A DNA stretch of 64,000 nt from Myrica gale (lineage: Eukaryota > Streptophyta > Magnoliopsida > Fagales > Myricaceae): positions 5,649,501-5,713,500 of the forward strand of contig OZ005611.1 in the NCBI GenBank assembly GCA_963930655.1. The letters are read 5' to 3'. The position numbers and the translations under genes are program-made. The notes under the pieces are model-generated. The model did no database searches, was not told where the DNA came from, and was given only the letters and a program-made list of their open reading frames with translations. Numbering within the stretch: the stretch's first letter is position 1; every line of letters begins with the position of its first letter. Shown here in pieces: positions 27,241-38,707 of this stretch.

Positions 27241-28705
27241 TTAAATAATCAATGAAAGTTAATGCTTAACTCCTTTAAATTTCCCTTTTCTTATGCATGC
27301 TCTAACTAATGGGCCAAGTGTCCAAATAAAAATAAACATATCAGGCCAGTTGGGACCATATAGAGGGAGGAGGAAACCCTGATCGTGATAAATTGCTTGA
27401 GCTGCTGACAAGAGCTAAACTAGGAGATGGAGAAGAGAAGCCCGGAGTAACAAGGCTTTTGTCAAATTCGGTAGTCTCAGATCATAGTATCAAACATTAC
27501 AAGCACACATCCGCGAAGGATGATTGTCAGGAAATAAATCTATCACAAGGCAATTTGAACAATCATAGGACGTTCATTCTGTTTGGAATTATGATTCCCG
27601 TCCTCTTCAAAAGCTCGCTAGCAGCTCGCTGTGCCTTCGAAATAACATCTTCCTGTAGAGTTACAATCTTGATGTGAACCCCGTTAACCCGTAACGAGAC
27701 CCAACAACTATGAGGAACCCAAGATCGTCTCTAGGATGGATTCGAGATTCTCATCAAATCTTTTGCATCCACATGGACCTCTTGAACACAAGGAACAAGA
27801 ATGAAATACATGTGGATAAACGGCGCTAAGTATTTATCTTAGAACTGGTGATTGAAAATTCAGGACTCAGTTGATGATCTGGAATGAATTCCCACTGCGA
27901 TCGCCAGTCAATCTTCCTACCTATTTACCGAAACCAAAGAAAAATAACTTCCAATTACCTCATTTACAAGCAAAATCTTCTTGTCCTTCATAATCCACTG
28001 GCCATTGCACATTACAGAGACCACATTTTCAGTTCGCATGCAATACACAAGGCTGGAAATGCTGCATGAGAGTCCAGCCAAAAAATGTTAAGAGATATTG
28101 TGTTGAATGGGTACACCACCCACATGAATAAACTTATATGGGGGATATATTGAGACTAATGATGAAACGAACAAATAGAATTTAGCATTTAGATGAACAA
28201 CAAAAGCCAGGAAACAACTAAAAAGGTTAAAGAACAGCTTAAGCTCGCTGATTACTCCGTACAAAGAAATATTCTTTCCCCATAATGAGACTTATACAGT
28301 GGGAACACTTAAAAGGATAATGAAGCAAAAAGAAAAGGGTGCTGATTTGAGAAAATAGTCCAACCTTTTTCCCGACCTCAAGTGACCCTATTTCATTATC
28401 CCAAAGTACTGATTTTGCACCATTTATTGTCGCCATTTTGAGAACAGCTTCAGCAGGGAGAGCGGTGGGATCAGTGGTTCCATTCGCATATACTTCCTGT
28501 CCTTTGTTAATAAGAGAAGCCAGGTACATCTCATCAACTGCAAGGACGAATTCATATTTGAAGTTCCAGAAAATATATTTTGAAGATGAACATACTTCAC
28601 TGCAATAATTTCTTTCGAGGAAAATTTCTACTGAACTGATATCAGTGGGAACACTTTTTCATCACTTTTTTGTACGTTATGCAGCAGAACATAGAAATGG
28701 CGCCG

Positions 28706-28926
28706 GTTATAGTGTGAGTAAGCTTATTGTGTGAGTGGACGAGATTAGAAATTGAGAAATCTAATGGCTGAAAAAATGTCACGTCATTTAATGAAACCGG
28801 ATCGGTTTCACGGGTCGGGTTCGTGGGTCGGGTTCATTAAATGACGTGACATTTTTTCAGCCTTTAGATTTCTCAACTTCTAATCTCACCCATCCACTCA
28901 CACAATTAGCTTACTCACACTATAAC
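28706..28926. mobile_element. Near-palindromic MITE
   Basis: The 221 bp element begins GTTATAGTGTGAGTAAGCT and ends with the inverse AGCTTACTCACACTATAAC. The arms also share AAATGTCACGTCATTTAATG and its inverse, around a loop of CGGGTCGGGTTCGTGGG. The arms are about 90 bp. I see no clear target-site duplication. It lies in an intron of the TRZ/ATZ pseudogene. Confidence 0.8.
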
Positions 28927-30241
28927 TTTTGTCACCTTCTGTACGCCTCTTATTTGGAGTGTGTTCGGTTAGGTGTGTTGTGAGGATTTTTTTGTGTTTT
29001 GAGTATTTTTAGATGATGTTAACTTTATTGGTATGCGTGTTATAGTTATTTTTATGTGAGGTTAGAAATGATGTTTTGTTGTAGAATTTTTGTGTTGTGA
29101 GAATACAAAAAAATCCTGAGAATTCTTTGTTAAACGAACAGCCCCTTGGTCTCCTTAAATTTGAATGTCAGAAACAACTATACCTGGTAAATATTTTCCT
29201 TAGGGTGTGTTGGCCGAGTGTAAATGAGATACCAGCTGTGTTTGGCAAGGTTAAAAAAATTTTGAACTTTTTTTACAACTACTTTTTTACAAACTCCAAC
29301 ACATTTTCATTAAAAAAACACTATCAAATCATTTCTCTCCACTTCTTTACACGCCAATAAAATCTCAACTACCCTTTTTTGAGGCATCCAAACCCAGGAC
29401 GCAAAAATTTTGAACGGAAAAAATATGTAAATTCCGATCATCTTCACTATTACACAGCATTGTCAAACACATTGAAACCGCAAGAATGAAACTGAAAAGT
29501 TGGGAATTCAAAATTTGGACAAACCAATGGTCATTCTATTATTTGATGGAGCCCCATCCGTTCCCAAGGAGACACAAATGGAAGCATCAAGCATCTCCCT
29601 GATTGGTGCAAATCCAAGCATTCACATTGCTGAGGCAGGGCAATGAGATACTTTGACTCCAGCACTTGAAAGAAAACCAATCTGAAAAGCACATGAATAA
29701 AAAAGGATACTTACCAAAACCACCAAATAACATAAGCACGAGACAGAATTACGGACACGGCTGGCAGTAATTGATGAATACGAATAACAGGTACTTGAAC
29801 AGCATCACATGCCCAGTTGCAATCGGTATGTAGCATTTTCTCCCAACAAATGAGCATGCGAAGGTTCAGAGAATACTGCTGTGCTTAATAGGATTTAAGG
29901 ATCTTTCACCGAAGAGCAGGAGAACAATGGCGTATAACATCAGTTCTAATGCTCAACTTCACTAGACATTATGTTGATGGTGAAAGTTTGTTATTCTTGA
30001 AACCTTTTATGCATCTTGTTACCCAAAGTCAGAACAAGGTGTGCAGTTTCATACCATCCACGGTTACATAGAATCAGAAATGCCACAAGAAATAAATTCA
30101 AACAATTGCAGAACAGTATGAGCTGAAAGTGAAATAAATGCAATTCACCTCAGAGCTGTTGACCCAAACTGTATGAGCTGCCAGCAGATTATTTTGAAGG
30201 AACTTTATCTTCTCCAAGTATGTAACTGTGCCATGATCAAC

Positions 30242-30812
30242 CTACACCGGAGTGGTATCGGAGCGCCATGGTTGATAAGGAAGAAGGGATTTATATCCGT
30301 AATACTCATGTGATTTATATCGAGTCACTATTGGAGGCTTAGAATTTACGGGTAACATCGAAGACTTGCGTGGAGTATTATAGATATTGAAATAGGCGAT
30401 ACTTGAAGCCAAACCAAGAGTCTGCCGTAAAACGGTAGTCTCGATCCTCTTCAGTAATCGCCCTGTGTTCTCATCGGTCTCTCCTTCTTCCTTATCAACC
30501 ATGGCGCTCCGATACCACTGTTGGAAAATGAATGATCGAAAGGAAGTCACCGCTAGGCTGTTAAATCCAGGAGGCAACCGGTCTTTGTCGTTGCTTTTGT
30601 CTGAATGATTTTTGTATATATTTTAGATCTGCAACTTTACTATTTATAAAGCAATCTAAACGTTTGGGAAGAGTTGCAACTCTTCCGTATTAACCGGTAA
30701 CCTCCATGGAAGTTACAACTTCCATAGAGATGTCGTTACAGAGCATTGCCTCTGTTCAGGGTGATCTAATGGCTTGATCACCCTTTGAACCGAATTATGC
30801 AATGGTTCAACA
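30242..30812 (-). mobile_element. Partial LTR retrotransposon with duplicated inverted primer-binding site
   Basis: On the minus strand a 294 bp LTR (30812-30519) begins TGTTGAACC and ends TTCCAACA. One base later comes a Met-tRNA-type primer-binding site, TGGTATCGGAGCGCC, and a short open frame starting MVDKEEGETDENTGR. That frame ends where the same 35 bp (binding site plus ATGGTTGATAAGGAAGAAGG) returns in reverse orientation (30253-30287 against 30483-30517, a perfect match). No 3' LTR, polypurine tract or pol genes are present. The insertion has replaced the middle of the TRZ/ATZ gene. Family unknown. Confidence 0.7.
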
Positions 30813-30938
30813 GGCTTTGATATTATCGCGTTGGATGAAGATTCCACCGTTGCGAAAGACTCGGCTTTCGGGATCCATGGTGACGATCACGGCATTGTGG
30901 AGTATGATAGACGACTCGGCCTTCTTTTCCGCCACCAT

Positions 30939-33507
30939 CGTGCCTCTGTATTGACGAGCTTTGCGCATCGACTCTCAAAAGTGTAATTTTTTCCAATTCC
31001 GTCAGTGATATTCTCTTCCTATCTGAAAAGAGAAGGAAATTAGCTCGTTAATTTGGATAGCTTCAGCCTTCAGGGGCGAGACAGAGAGAGTAGTTGCAGC
31101 TTCCGCTGACGTTTTGAAGAAAGCGCTGTCTTTGACCGCTGAGGACAAAGGACAAAGGTGTTGACTTGCTTTCCCTGCTTGTTTTGTGGTGTTGGCCATC
31201 ACAATTCAGACAGGATCACAAGTGAGAAAAAGGTTACTCGAATAGTGAAATCGTTGGGCCACAACTTACCCAAACACAAATTGTTGGACCACTTATTTAC
31301 CCAAAAATTTTCTTTGGGCCAAATCAACTAGAAATCATTTTCTTCCGCCAGAATATGTAAAAATTGAGACTATCAATTCAGAATCGATAAAACCTCAGCA
31401 ATGTAAGTTACCGTTAGAAAGCCATCGTGGCTATTATCTTGTTTTTACCGATTCAAATAACGAGAGGAATCCGACCCCAACTAACATACTCGGATAAGTA
31501 TTCTTTCTAATTTCCTGGATCTATAATTTATAGACAGACAGACACAAGAGATAGATCCTACATCATTTAATATCTTGAGTCAAGTCCTATAATAATAACA
31601 TCACTCTCTTTTTTTTTCTTGGCAATAACTATCTCTCTCTATTATCCCCACAATCCTTAATTTGCATTTGAAAAGTGGAAGAGTGAGAGAGAGTCGAGAG
31701 GGGTAGTGGGAGAGAAAATTTTCTAACAAAATAATAATTTTCAAAGTTAAATAGAGAATTAAAGAATTCAAATTTAAACGTAAATAAAATCTCACCTAAA
31801 TCAAATTTAAGTCACTAGTCACCGTTCCTCTTCCTCGAAACATTTTTCTTCTCAAGTATCTCTCTCCTCCTTATGTTCCTCTCTCTCTCTCCTGCACCTC
31901 TCTCTCACACATCTCTCTCATTGTCTCACCTCTCTCTCTCTGTCTCCAGCACCTCTTTCTCTCTCCTCTCTTTAGGCAGTTGTGAGTTCTCTCTCTTACA
32001 ATGGCCGATTAATTCACAAAAAAGTGCTAATGTCTCAAACAATTTAGTCGTAAATGTCTTAAAAAATTAAACACCATAAGTCAAATAACTCAAAACTCAT
32101 AGTTTTAGGGTAAAAGTTTTAAGTTTGTATAAAAAAAAATTAAAATTTTTTTAAAATTATTATTTATATTAATAAATCCAGTCCATGTCCTTATATTTTT
32201 TCAAAATATCATGACCGAACATAACCAGTTTTCTAAATTCAATCCGAACTGGATTTGTACCACTAAAATCACAAGTCTGATCCGGTTCGATCGGTTTCGT
32301 GGTTAGATCCGATCTGCTGTCCATTTTGTTCAGCTAGACAGCCCAACTGTACTATTTTCTGTATCTGGAAGTGCTGCAGCATCCTACGACTCCAGATTGC
32401 CTCGATCCTTTACAAGTTACCCCATGTTAACAATTTCAAGAAACAGAAAGAAAGCAACGAGTTCTTTGGACTTGCACATGCGCAGTGCAAAATAGCTCAA
32501 TCATTTTCCAAGCGGGCATTACCGTCTTTTTTGTCTCGGGGCCAATGGTTTTAGATATCATGACGCAACACTCCGAGTTTGCTTTACTCGCGGAAGTGGA
32601 ATGGTATCATTTAATTCGTAAGGTATTTGAATCGTGCAGAAGTGGGATTGTCCTTCTCGAGACTATCGTATCCATGTCTCCGTTGACTTGTTCTGATATT
32701 AGAAGCGGATTGGACCTTTGTTTCTGGTGGGGAAAGAAAGCAAATTTATTGTGCACCAAATAGGTTCGTGGTTGTCGGCTGCTTTTTCTTCTAAATTGAT
32801 CACGTGGAGCGAAAGAATGGTCGTGGTCTTTAAATAATCTTCCACTGGTTTCAGGTTTGAAGGGTTAAAGTTCGTGTTATTGTTGAAACAAATAGCTGAT
32901 TCCAAATGGTGGGGGTGGGTGGGTGGAATAGATAAGCTGAATCTCTCTCTCTCTTCTGTATAAATTTGACAAGAACTTACAGATGCAGTATATATTCAAT
33001 GGTTTGTGACTCGAGCGGTTGAATATAAGAAGCCATTGTTTATTGTCATGAATCTGGTGCAAAGGTTTCAAGGGTCTTGTCGCTGAAAACTCCCACTCCG
33101 AGTCCTGTTGAAGATGATTTTGTCTGGGCTTCCACAAAGGTGTGGAATTTCGTTTCCCTTCTCCTGACACTAGGTGGAATCCTTGTTTACACTTTTTCTC
33201 TGTTGTAAAGATATGGTTCAGATCTTTATACACACAAAAAAGAGGAGGATATGATTCAGATTACGACCCTCATTGCTTTTTCGCTTTTTTTTATTAGAAA
33301 TTTAGAGATTTTTTTTTTAGAATAAACTTCACACACTAATCGACCCTATAAACAGGTCCAACTCACAATTCATGGCTTCTCACTTAAGTTACCGGTATGA
33401 TTTTTAAGGGATTCGAATTTGAGACTTAAGTCGAACCAACACAACTCTTTATTGCCCTCACCAATACAACTTTAAGGGACTTGTAAAACCATTCACAATT
33501 CAAAATA
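30939..33507. other. Intergenic region with CT-rich tract
   Basis: The first 300 bp are probably the old promoter and 5' leader of the TRZ/ATZ pseudogene. Around 31850-32000 is a dense CT microsatellite. About 32180-32345 contains CCGGTTCGATCGG-type sequence like the hAT-derived CCGG-rich repeats at 4921 and 37216. An open frame of 92 codons (32485-32763) matches nothing I know. Confidence 0.5.
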
Positions 33508-34348
33508 GGGTTAATAACCAAAATAATCCATGGGTTTTATGCCCTTTATCGATTTGGTCCCTGAGTTTCCAATTTGGCCACATAAGTCCTTAGGTTATTC
33601 TCATTTATCGATTTGGTCCCTGTGTTTCCAATTTGGTCACATAAGTCCTTAGGTTATCCTCATTTATCGATTTGGTCTCTGGGTTTCCAATTTGGTCACA
33701 TAAGTCCTTAGGTTATCCTCATCTATCGATTTGATCCTTCCATCCAATTTTGTCTCCTCCGTGCAAATTCAGCTAACGGTGGGTCACGTCACCACCAATA
33801 ACATCGCGACACGTGTATGCTTTTTTTATTATTTTAAAAAAAATCACGTCCACCTGACATATTCGTAAAAAAAAAAATCGAACGGGGGAGACCCTCCCAT
33901 TCGATCGACGAAGGGAGCTCAGATCCATGTTTTACCAAAAATCAGTCATGCTGGTCGTCTATTTTTCACGAAGCGAAGAGATATCCAATTTGAAGCCGTT
34001 GGTGATCTTTGAGATTTGAATCGTGTCGTGAATTTTCTATTTGTTGCTCTCTGTTTGCAGATTGATTTGGGGGTAGTGGCTCATTTTGATGAGACGTCAA
34101 AGTAGAAATTGGACGGAAGGACCAAATCGATAAATGAGGATAACCTAAGGACTTATGTGACCAAATTGGAAACACAGGGACCAAATCGATAAATGAGAAT
34201 AACCTAAGGACTTATGTGACCAAATTGGAAACCCAGAGACCAAATTGATAAATGAGGATAACCTAAGAACTTATGTGACCAAATTGAAAACTCAGGGACC
34301 AAATCGATAAAGGGCATTAAACTCAGGAACTATTTTGGTCATCAACCC
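33508..34348. mobile_element. Mutator-like foldback element with internal tandem repeats in its arms
   Basis: The 841 bp element begins GGGTTAATAACCAAAAT and ends ATTTTGGTCATCAACCC. It is flanked by the exact 9 bp duplication TTCAAAATA (33499-33507 and 34349-34357), the Mutator-superfamily size. Each arm of about 240 bp is built from three or four tandem copies of a unit of about 65 bp containing TTATCGATTTGGTCCCTG and CACATAAGTCCTTAGGTTA. The unique centre (about 33740-34110) has no transposase frame, so it is non-autonomous. Confidence 0.85.
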
Positions 34349-34357
34349 TTCAAAATA

Positions 34358-35831
34358 ACAGGCGGAATATCAACAATATCTACATGACCCACGTGATGAG
34401 TTTGAACCGCCCATTTAACAATCTTGTGAGGAAGACGATTCTGCTTCCTAGAAATCCAAGATAGCTTCCAATTGGGATGAAGGGCTGACAAATCTTGACA
34501 AGCCTGACAATTAATCTGCACCTAGATATCCCTTCATATCCTTGCCACGATGTGTATAGCTGTGTATGCATTCAAGGAATCACCCTCCAATTCAACTGAC
34601 TTCCAAGAGCCTTCATCTGCCACTATGCATGCCAGGAACCCGGTTTGAGTTAACGATAGTAAATTAAACATCCATATATCCTTCTTTCATAAACCCTTCA
34701 CATGCACACCAAAATATATATTTCTAGAATTTGTACTAAACGGGTCAGACCAACTAACGGATACTAGAATAATTTCATCACTAATAATTAATTATGAAAC
34801 TAAGGCTGGCCTAGTCGCGCTTGCAAACATATAATTTAGGCCACCACTGCCTCTTTAGGGGACGAATTAATTTGTTATTATTATTATTTAAATAAAATAA
34901 ATAAATATAATTTTATATATGAATGGTAACTTATTACAAAATAAAAGTACAAATAAATCAATATCTTTGTAGCATTAATGGTCATCCGGGAAATTTTTCA
35001 AAATTCCTTAATCATAGGAATTTTCTTAATATTAACTAAATTCCGTAAAATTTGTGTACATATGAACGAATTTTCCAAAAAAAACTGGGGGGCAAGGTGA
35101 TGGGGAAATATTTTTTAAAAATCCTAAATTTTTTTTCCCCAAAATCCCTTAAATATACGAATTTTTTCAAAATTTTGGAGGTGGCCGTAGCTCCCTCCCG
35201 CCACCCTTAGATCCACCCCTGCTGCCAATCCTTATTCCAAAGATGACTATAATAATTGGTTTAAATAATAAAAATAAAAGGCCAATAATTAGCTACCTAT
35301 ATATAGACTTATAGTCTTGCCAAATGGGGGCTGCTACCTGAAGAAAACAAAAACCCCTTTGGATGACGAAATGAGCGGCACGCGTGGCCATATATGTACA
35401 AGCAATTGGGGCGAAACGTCTATTCACTTTAATGCTTTATTAAGCACCAATAAAACTATAACTATTTTCATCCCGGTGGAAAATAAAATAAACTAAACAA
35501 ATTGTATCGACTAAAGCATATTTCATTATAAAACAATAGACTAATTCCATTGGAGACTTTAAAAAACCGTGGCCCATGGTAACATACTAACAGCAGCGGT
35601 CCATCCCGCTGGGTTCCACAGGTTTTGACTTTTCTATCACATTGATATAACTTTGTCTTCATCTACGTCTCTAACTAGCTAAGGCATTTGGTTTAAAACT
35701 TTTCGTTCGAAGAAATATATTTAAATAGATAATCCTTAATTTAAATAGCTAATTGACGTAGGTAAACTGAATCTAGAGTTAACCCAAAACTATTAAACTG
35801 AATTTACTAACCCGTAATAGATAATTATTAT
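34358..35831. other. Intergenic TE debris
   Basis: No gene seen. The stretch around 34840-35220 ends in a C-rich piece (CCGTAGCTCCCTCCCGCC) reminiscent of relics near 2580 and 42920, suggesting an old repeated family. Confidence 0.45.
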
Positions 35832-36943
35832 GCTTAAATGCATCCATACCCCGGTGGTATTTGCGAATTGTAAATATACCCCTGAAGTAAACAAAATCAT
35901 TTTCATACCACTAAGGTAAACATCAAGATTACAATATGTCCCTCCGTTAATGTGCCGTTTGAAAAACTAACGGTAAATGCTGACGTGACAAAAATAGACA
36001 CGTCATCGCGAATATCTCAGGGGCATATTTGCATTTTGCGAATACCACAGGGGCATGTGATGCATTTAAGTTTTTTTTTAAAAAAAATTAATTTATTTTT
36101 TTTAAATTAGACACATTAACACCAATAAGATGGTGACACGTCATCATATTTCATTTTAAAAAGAAATTATTTTTAAAAAAAGACTTAGCCCTATTTTCCT
36201 TCAACATATCTCATTTGTTCGTTTCTGTCTTTTTTATATATAATTTTTTTAAAAAAAATATGTGTAGTTCAACTTAGCCACTGTATTCGTTTCTGTGTGT
36301 TTTTTATTTTTATTTTTATTTTAAAAAAATGAACACAGAACGACTTAGTCTCATTTCCCTTCAACTTAGCTCATGTGTCCGTTTCTGTCTTTTTTTCCCA
36401 TTTTCATAAATTTTTTAAAAAAACATGCGTAGTTCAAAAAAACACATATACGAATACAGTGGCTAAGTTGAACTATGCGTGTTTTTTAAAAAAAAAACTA
36501 TATATATATATATATATATATGACAAAAACAAACACATGGACTATGTTGAAGGAAATGAGGCTAAGTCTTTTTTAAAAATAAGATTAATTTTTTAAAAAT
36601 AAAATAAAAAATGATTACATGTTATCATCTAATTGATGCTAACGTGTATATTTAAAAAAAATGGCTTAAATGTTACCTATGCCCCTATGGTATTCGCAAA
36701 TTGCAAATATGCCCTTGAGGTATTCGCGAGGATGTGTCATCATCTGATTGGTGCTGACGTGTTTATTTTTACCGTTAGTGTTTCAAACAACACATTAACG
36801 GAGGGGCATATTGTGACCTTGATGTTTACCTCAAGGGTATGAAAATGGATTTGTTTACCTCAAGGGTATGAAAATGGATTTGTTTACCTCAAGGGTATAT
36901 TTGCAATTCGCGAATACCACAGGAGTATGACATGCATTTAAAC
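35832..36943. mobile_element. Long foldback transposable element
   Basis: The 1.1 kb element begins GCTTAAATGCATCCATACCC and ends ATGCATTTAAAC; the arms pair over most of their length. Shared blocks include TTTGCGAATTG, GTAAACA.CA, CTCCGTTAATGTG and GCTGACGTG with their inverses, meeting near 36430. The right arm has a short extra repeat of GGATTTGTTTACCTCAAGGG. Flanking TAATTATTA and TAATCATTA may be a decayed 9 bp duplication, so a Mutator-like origin is likely. A (TA)n microsatellite lies near 36500. Confidence 0.75.
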
Positions 36944-37215
36944 TAATCATTAATTACTAGAACTAGAAGAAACTTAATCAAAGCAAAGCAGTCAATATAT
37001 CATCAAAATTTGGTTTTAGTGCATGCACTTAGCAAGTAATCACCTCGATTGACATAATTACAGCATCCACGATCTTATAATATAATAAACACGTGACTAC
37101 GAGTTTACCCTCATGTCTAATTAATTAATTTATTTGACACTACTTAAGCCTTTCGATCGCCTAGCTATACGCCATGGTCGACTAACTCATGTATGATCAT
37201 GACATACTAATTGGT

Positions 37216-37680
37216 GAGACTATAATAAGTAGGCGGCACACCAGGAAATCTGGCCCAATTTTCGGATCGGAAATCCGGTCGGACCAGATTTTTTGATTGT
37301 GCTTATATGTAGGATCGAATCGGACCACTTTGAGACTATAATAAGTAAGGCTGCACAACAGGAAATCTGGTCCGGTTTTCGGACCGGATTTCTAATTGTG
37401 CTTATATGGGTGGTCTGGTCAAATGCGGTCCAGACCGGTTTCAATTTTTTTCATTTTTTAAAATTTTTTTCGAAGGAGAAGGTCATATAAAAATGTAGAA
37501 TTTTAGTTTAAGTTAAAACTAAACTTTTAAAGTTTTAATTTGTATTAAAAAATATTTAAAAAACTTTATTTATATTAATAAATCTGGTCCGGACCGGATT
37601 TACATAAACATGACCGGATCGGATCACAAATCCGGTCCGATTTTGCTGTTCGGTCCGATCCGCAGTCTAATTTTATTAAA
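37216..37680. mobile_element. hAT-like CCGG-rich relic with a 116 bp tandem duplication
   Basis: GAGACTATAATAAGTA followed by GC.GCACA.CAGGAAATCTGG occurs at 37216 and again at 37332. The second copy continues through TGGTCCGGTTTTCGGACCGG to a right end near ...GGTCCGATCCGCAGTCTA. The word content matches the hAT MITE in CYP20-2. No duplication of 8 bp was identified. Confidence 0.5.
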
Positions 37681-38227
37681 CCCTAATAATAAGATCACGT
37701 AGAAAAGAAAAGAAAAAAAACAGAAAAAAAAGTCGTACCTAGTATAATAAGTGATCGCTAATTAACGAGCTGTTTTTTTCTTCTTTTAATTTCCAGGTAT
37801 AAATTATAATAACAACTTGTTTGTACGAGTAGCTGTGTATAATACAATATTAGCTCTATAAAAAAAAAAAAAAAATCAACATCCATCAGACACGCCGCCC
37901 ACCATCCATCCATCCAAATGAAATGCTATACTCTCTCTTTTTTTCTTTTTCTTTTTTCGTAGAGTTGTTGGCACTGTCAACATGCAAAAACTTGAATTTC
38001 CAGACTGATCTCAATACCAGGAAACAAGCAGAAGTTCATTAGAGTTGTCAATTTACAAAGATTGCCTCGACTCATTTCCTGCTTGTCTTTTGGTAATGGA
38101 ACTTCGTCTTAAAAAGGAAAAGAAAGAAAGGAAGAAAGAAAATCCCACATGGCCTACGTAGAACACATACAACAGGAGTCTAATAAAACAAAAGATCAGA
38201 AGATCGAGGCAGACGTTTTAAAACTGG

Positions 38228-38707
38228 TTAATGGCAATTGGCAACCATCCGCGATGGGCAAAGAAGTTGATAAGAGCCATATCGCTTGCAGCCACATCCT
38301 TTACGGATTTCATTGGCGTCCTCCATTTCCAGTAGCACCTTCTGAAAGATATCGACGTTGCATGGAAGGACGAGTGGGCCTTGGTTATCAAAACCGTACT
38401 CCGACTCTGCCTCTTCAAGCAGCATCTTGAACAGAGGATGGTTTAAATACTCTGTTTTGATCACGAACTTTTGTTTTTCGGGTCCAACATAGACGGAGAA
38501 GCAACCCTCAGGGGCAACATGGCGTTTTCTTGCCCGCTTTTCCTCTTCCAGAGAGGAGCCAGTGGAGTTCCACGACTTGCTCTTCGTTGTCAGAGCATAT
38601 ATGGGCCCCGACGACATCTTTCGGCTTCGTCCGATGGATTTGCATCGCTCCCATGTCTTGATGATCAGCCCCTTCTTCTCTTTTTCCTTAATCACATCCA
38701 TTTTCAT
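38228..38707 (-). CDS. SAUR-like auxin-responsive protein
   Basis: Intronless frame of 159 residues. The SAUR core is complete: RKRHVAPEGCFSVYVGPEKQ, KFVIKTEYLNHPLFKMLLEE, AESEYGFDNQGPLVLPCNVD and FQKVLLEMED. The N-terminus (MDVIKEKEKKGLIIKTWERC) matches the longer SAUR subgroup. Met1 and Met3 are both possible; I kept the first but Met3 (MDVIK) fits the family better. The C-terminal tail after ANEIRKGCGCKRYG is not conserved. SAURs are small short-lived proteins; many promote cell expansion by inhibiting PP2C.D phosphatases. Some of this subgroup respond to other cues. Confidence 0.93.
   Translation of the reverse strand: MKMDVIKEKEKKGLIIKTWERCKSIGRSRKMSSGPIYALTTKSKSWNSTGSSLEEEKRARKRHVAPEGCFSVYVGPEKQKFVIKTEYLNHPLFKMLLEEAESEYGFDNQGPLVLPCNVDIFQKVLLEMEDANEIRKGCGCKRYGSYQLLCPSRMVANCH

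Larger units (their letters stand above)
27563..30938 (-). pseudogene. TRZ/ATZ-type amidohydrolase gene, truncated by an LTR element
   Basis: Recognisable pieces in transcript order: exon 1 fragment 30938-30813 (MVAEKKAESSIILHNAVIVT... to DNIKA); 30241-30149 (VDHGTVTYLEKIKFLQ...); 29681-29525 (IGFLSSAGVKVSHCPASAM, a TGA, then MLGFAPI... and VSLGTDGAPSNNRMTI); 28537-28365 (VDEMYLASLINKGQEVYANG...); 28061-27959 (ISSLVYCMRTENVVSVMCNG...); 27652-27563 (EDVISKAQRAASELLKRTGI... to MNVL stop). These match the plant TRZ/ATZ (cytosine-deaminase-like) hydrolases in order. Three defects: everything between IKA and VDHG, including the metal-binding THVH region, is replaced by retroelement sequence; a conserved Arg codon is TGA (SAM-stop-MLG); and the exon for ADMVV..PFSW between 28365 and 28061 is not found. 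It cannot make the enzyme. Confidence 0.82.

Noticed and set aside
30242..30577. 111-codon frame read as a full gag gene
   Set aside because: It begins inside the LTR and ends in the inverted copy of the primer-binding site; only the middle could be true gag-leader sequence.
32485..32763. 92-codon plus-strand frame
   Set aside because: No recognisable motif or neighbouring exon; probably chance.
33508..34348. Regular repeats that could suggest a CRISPR array
   Set aside because: The units are directly adjacent without unique spacers, are mirrored on the other side, and have a 9 bp duplication outside; this is a eukaryotic foldback transposon.
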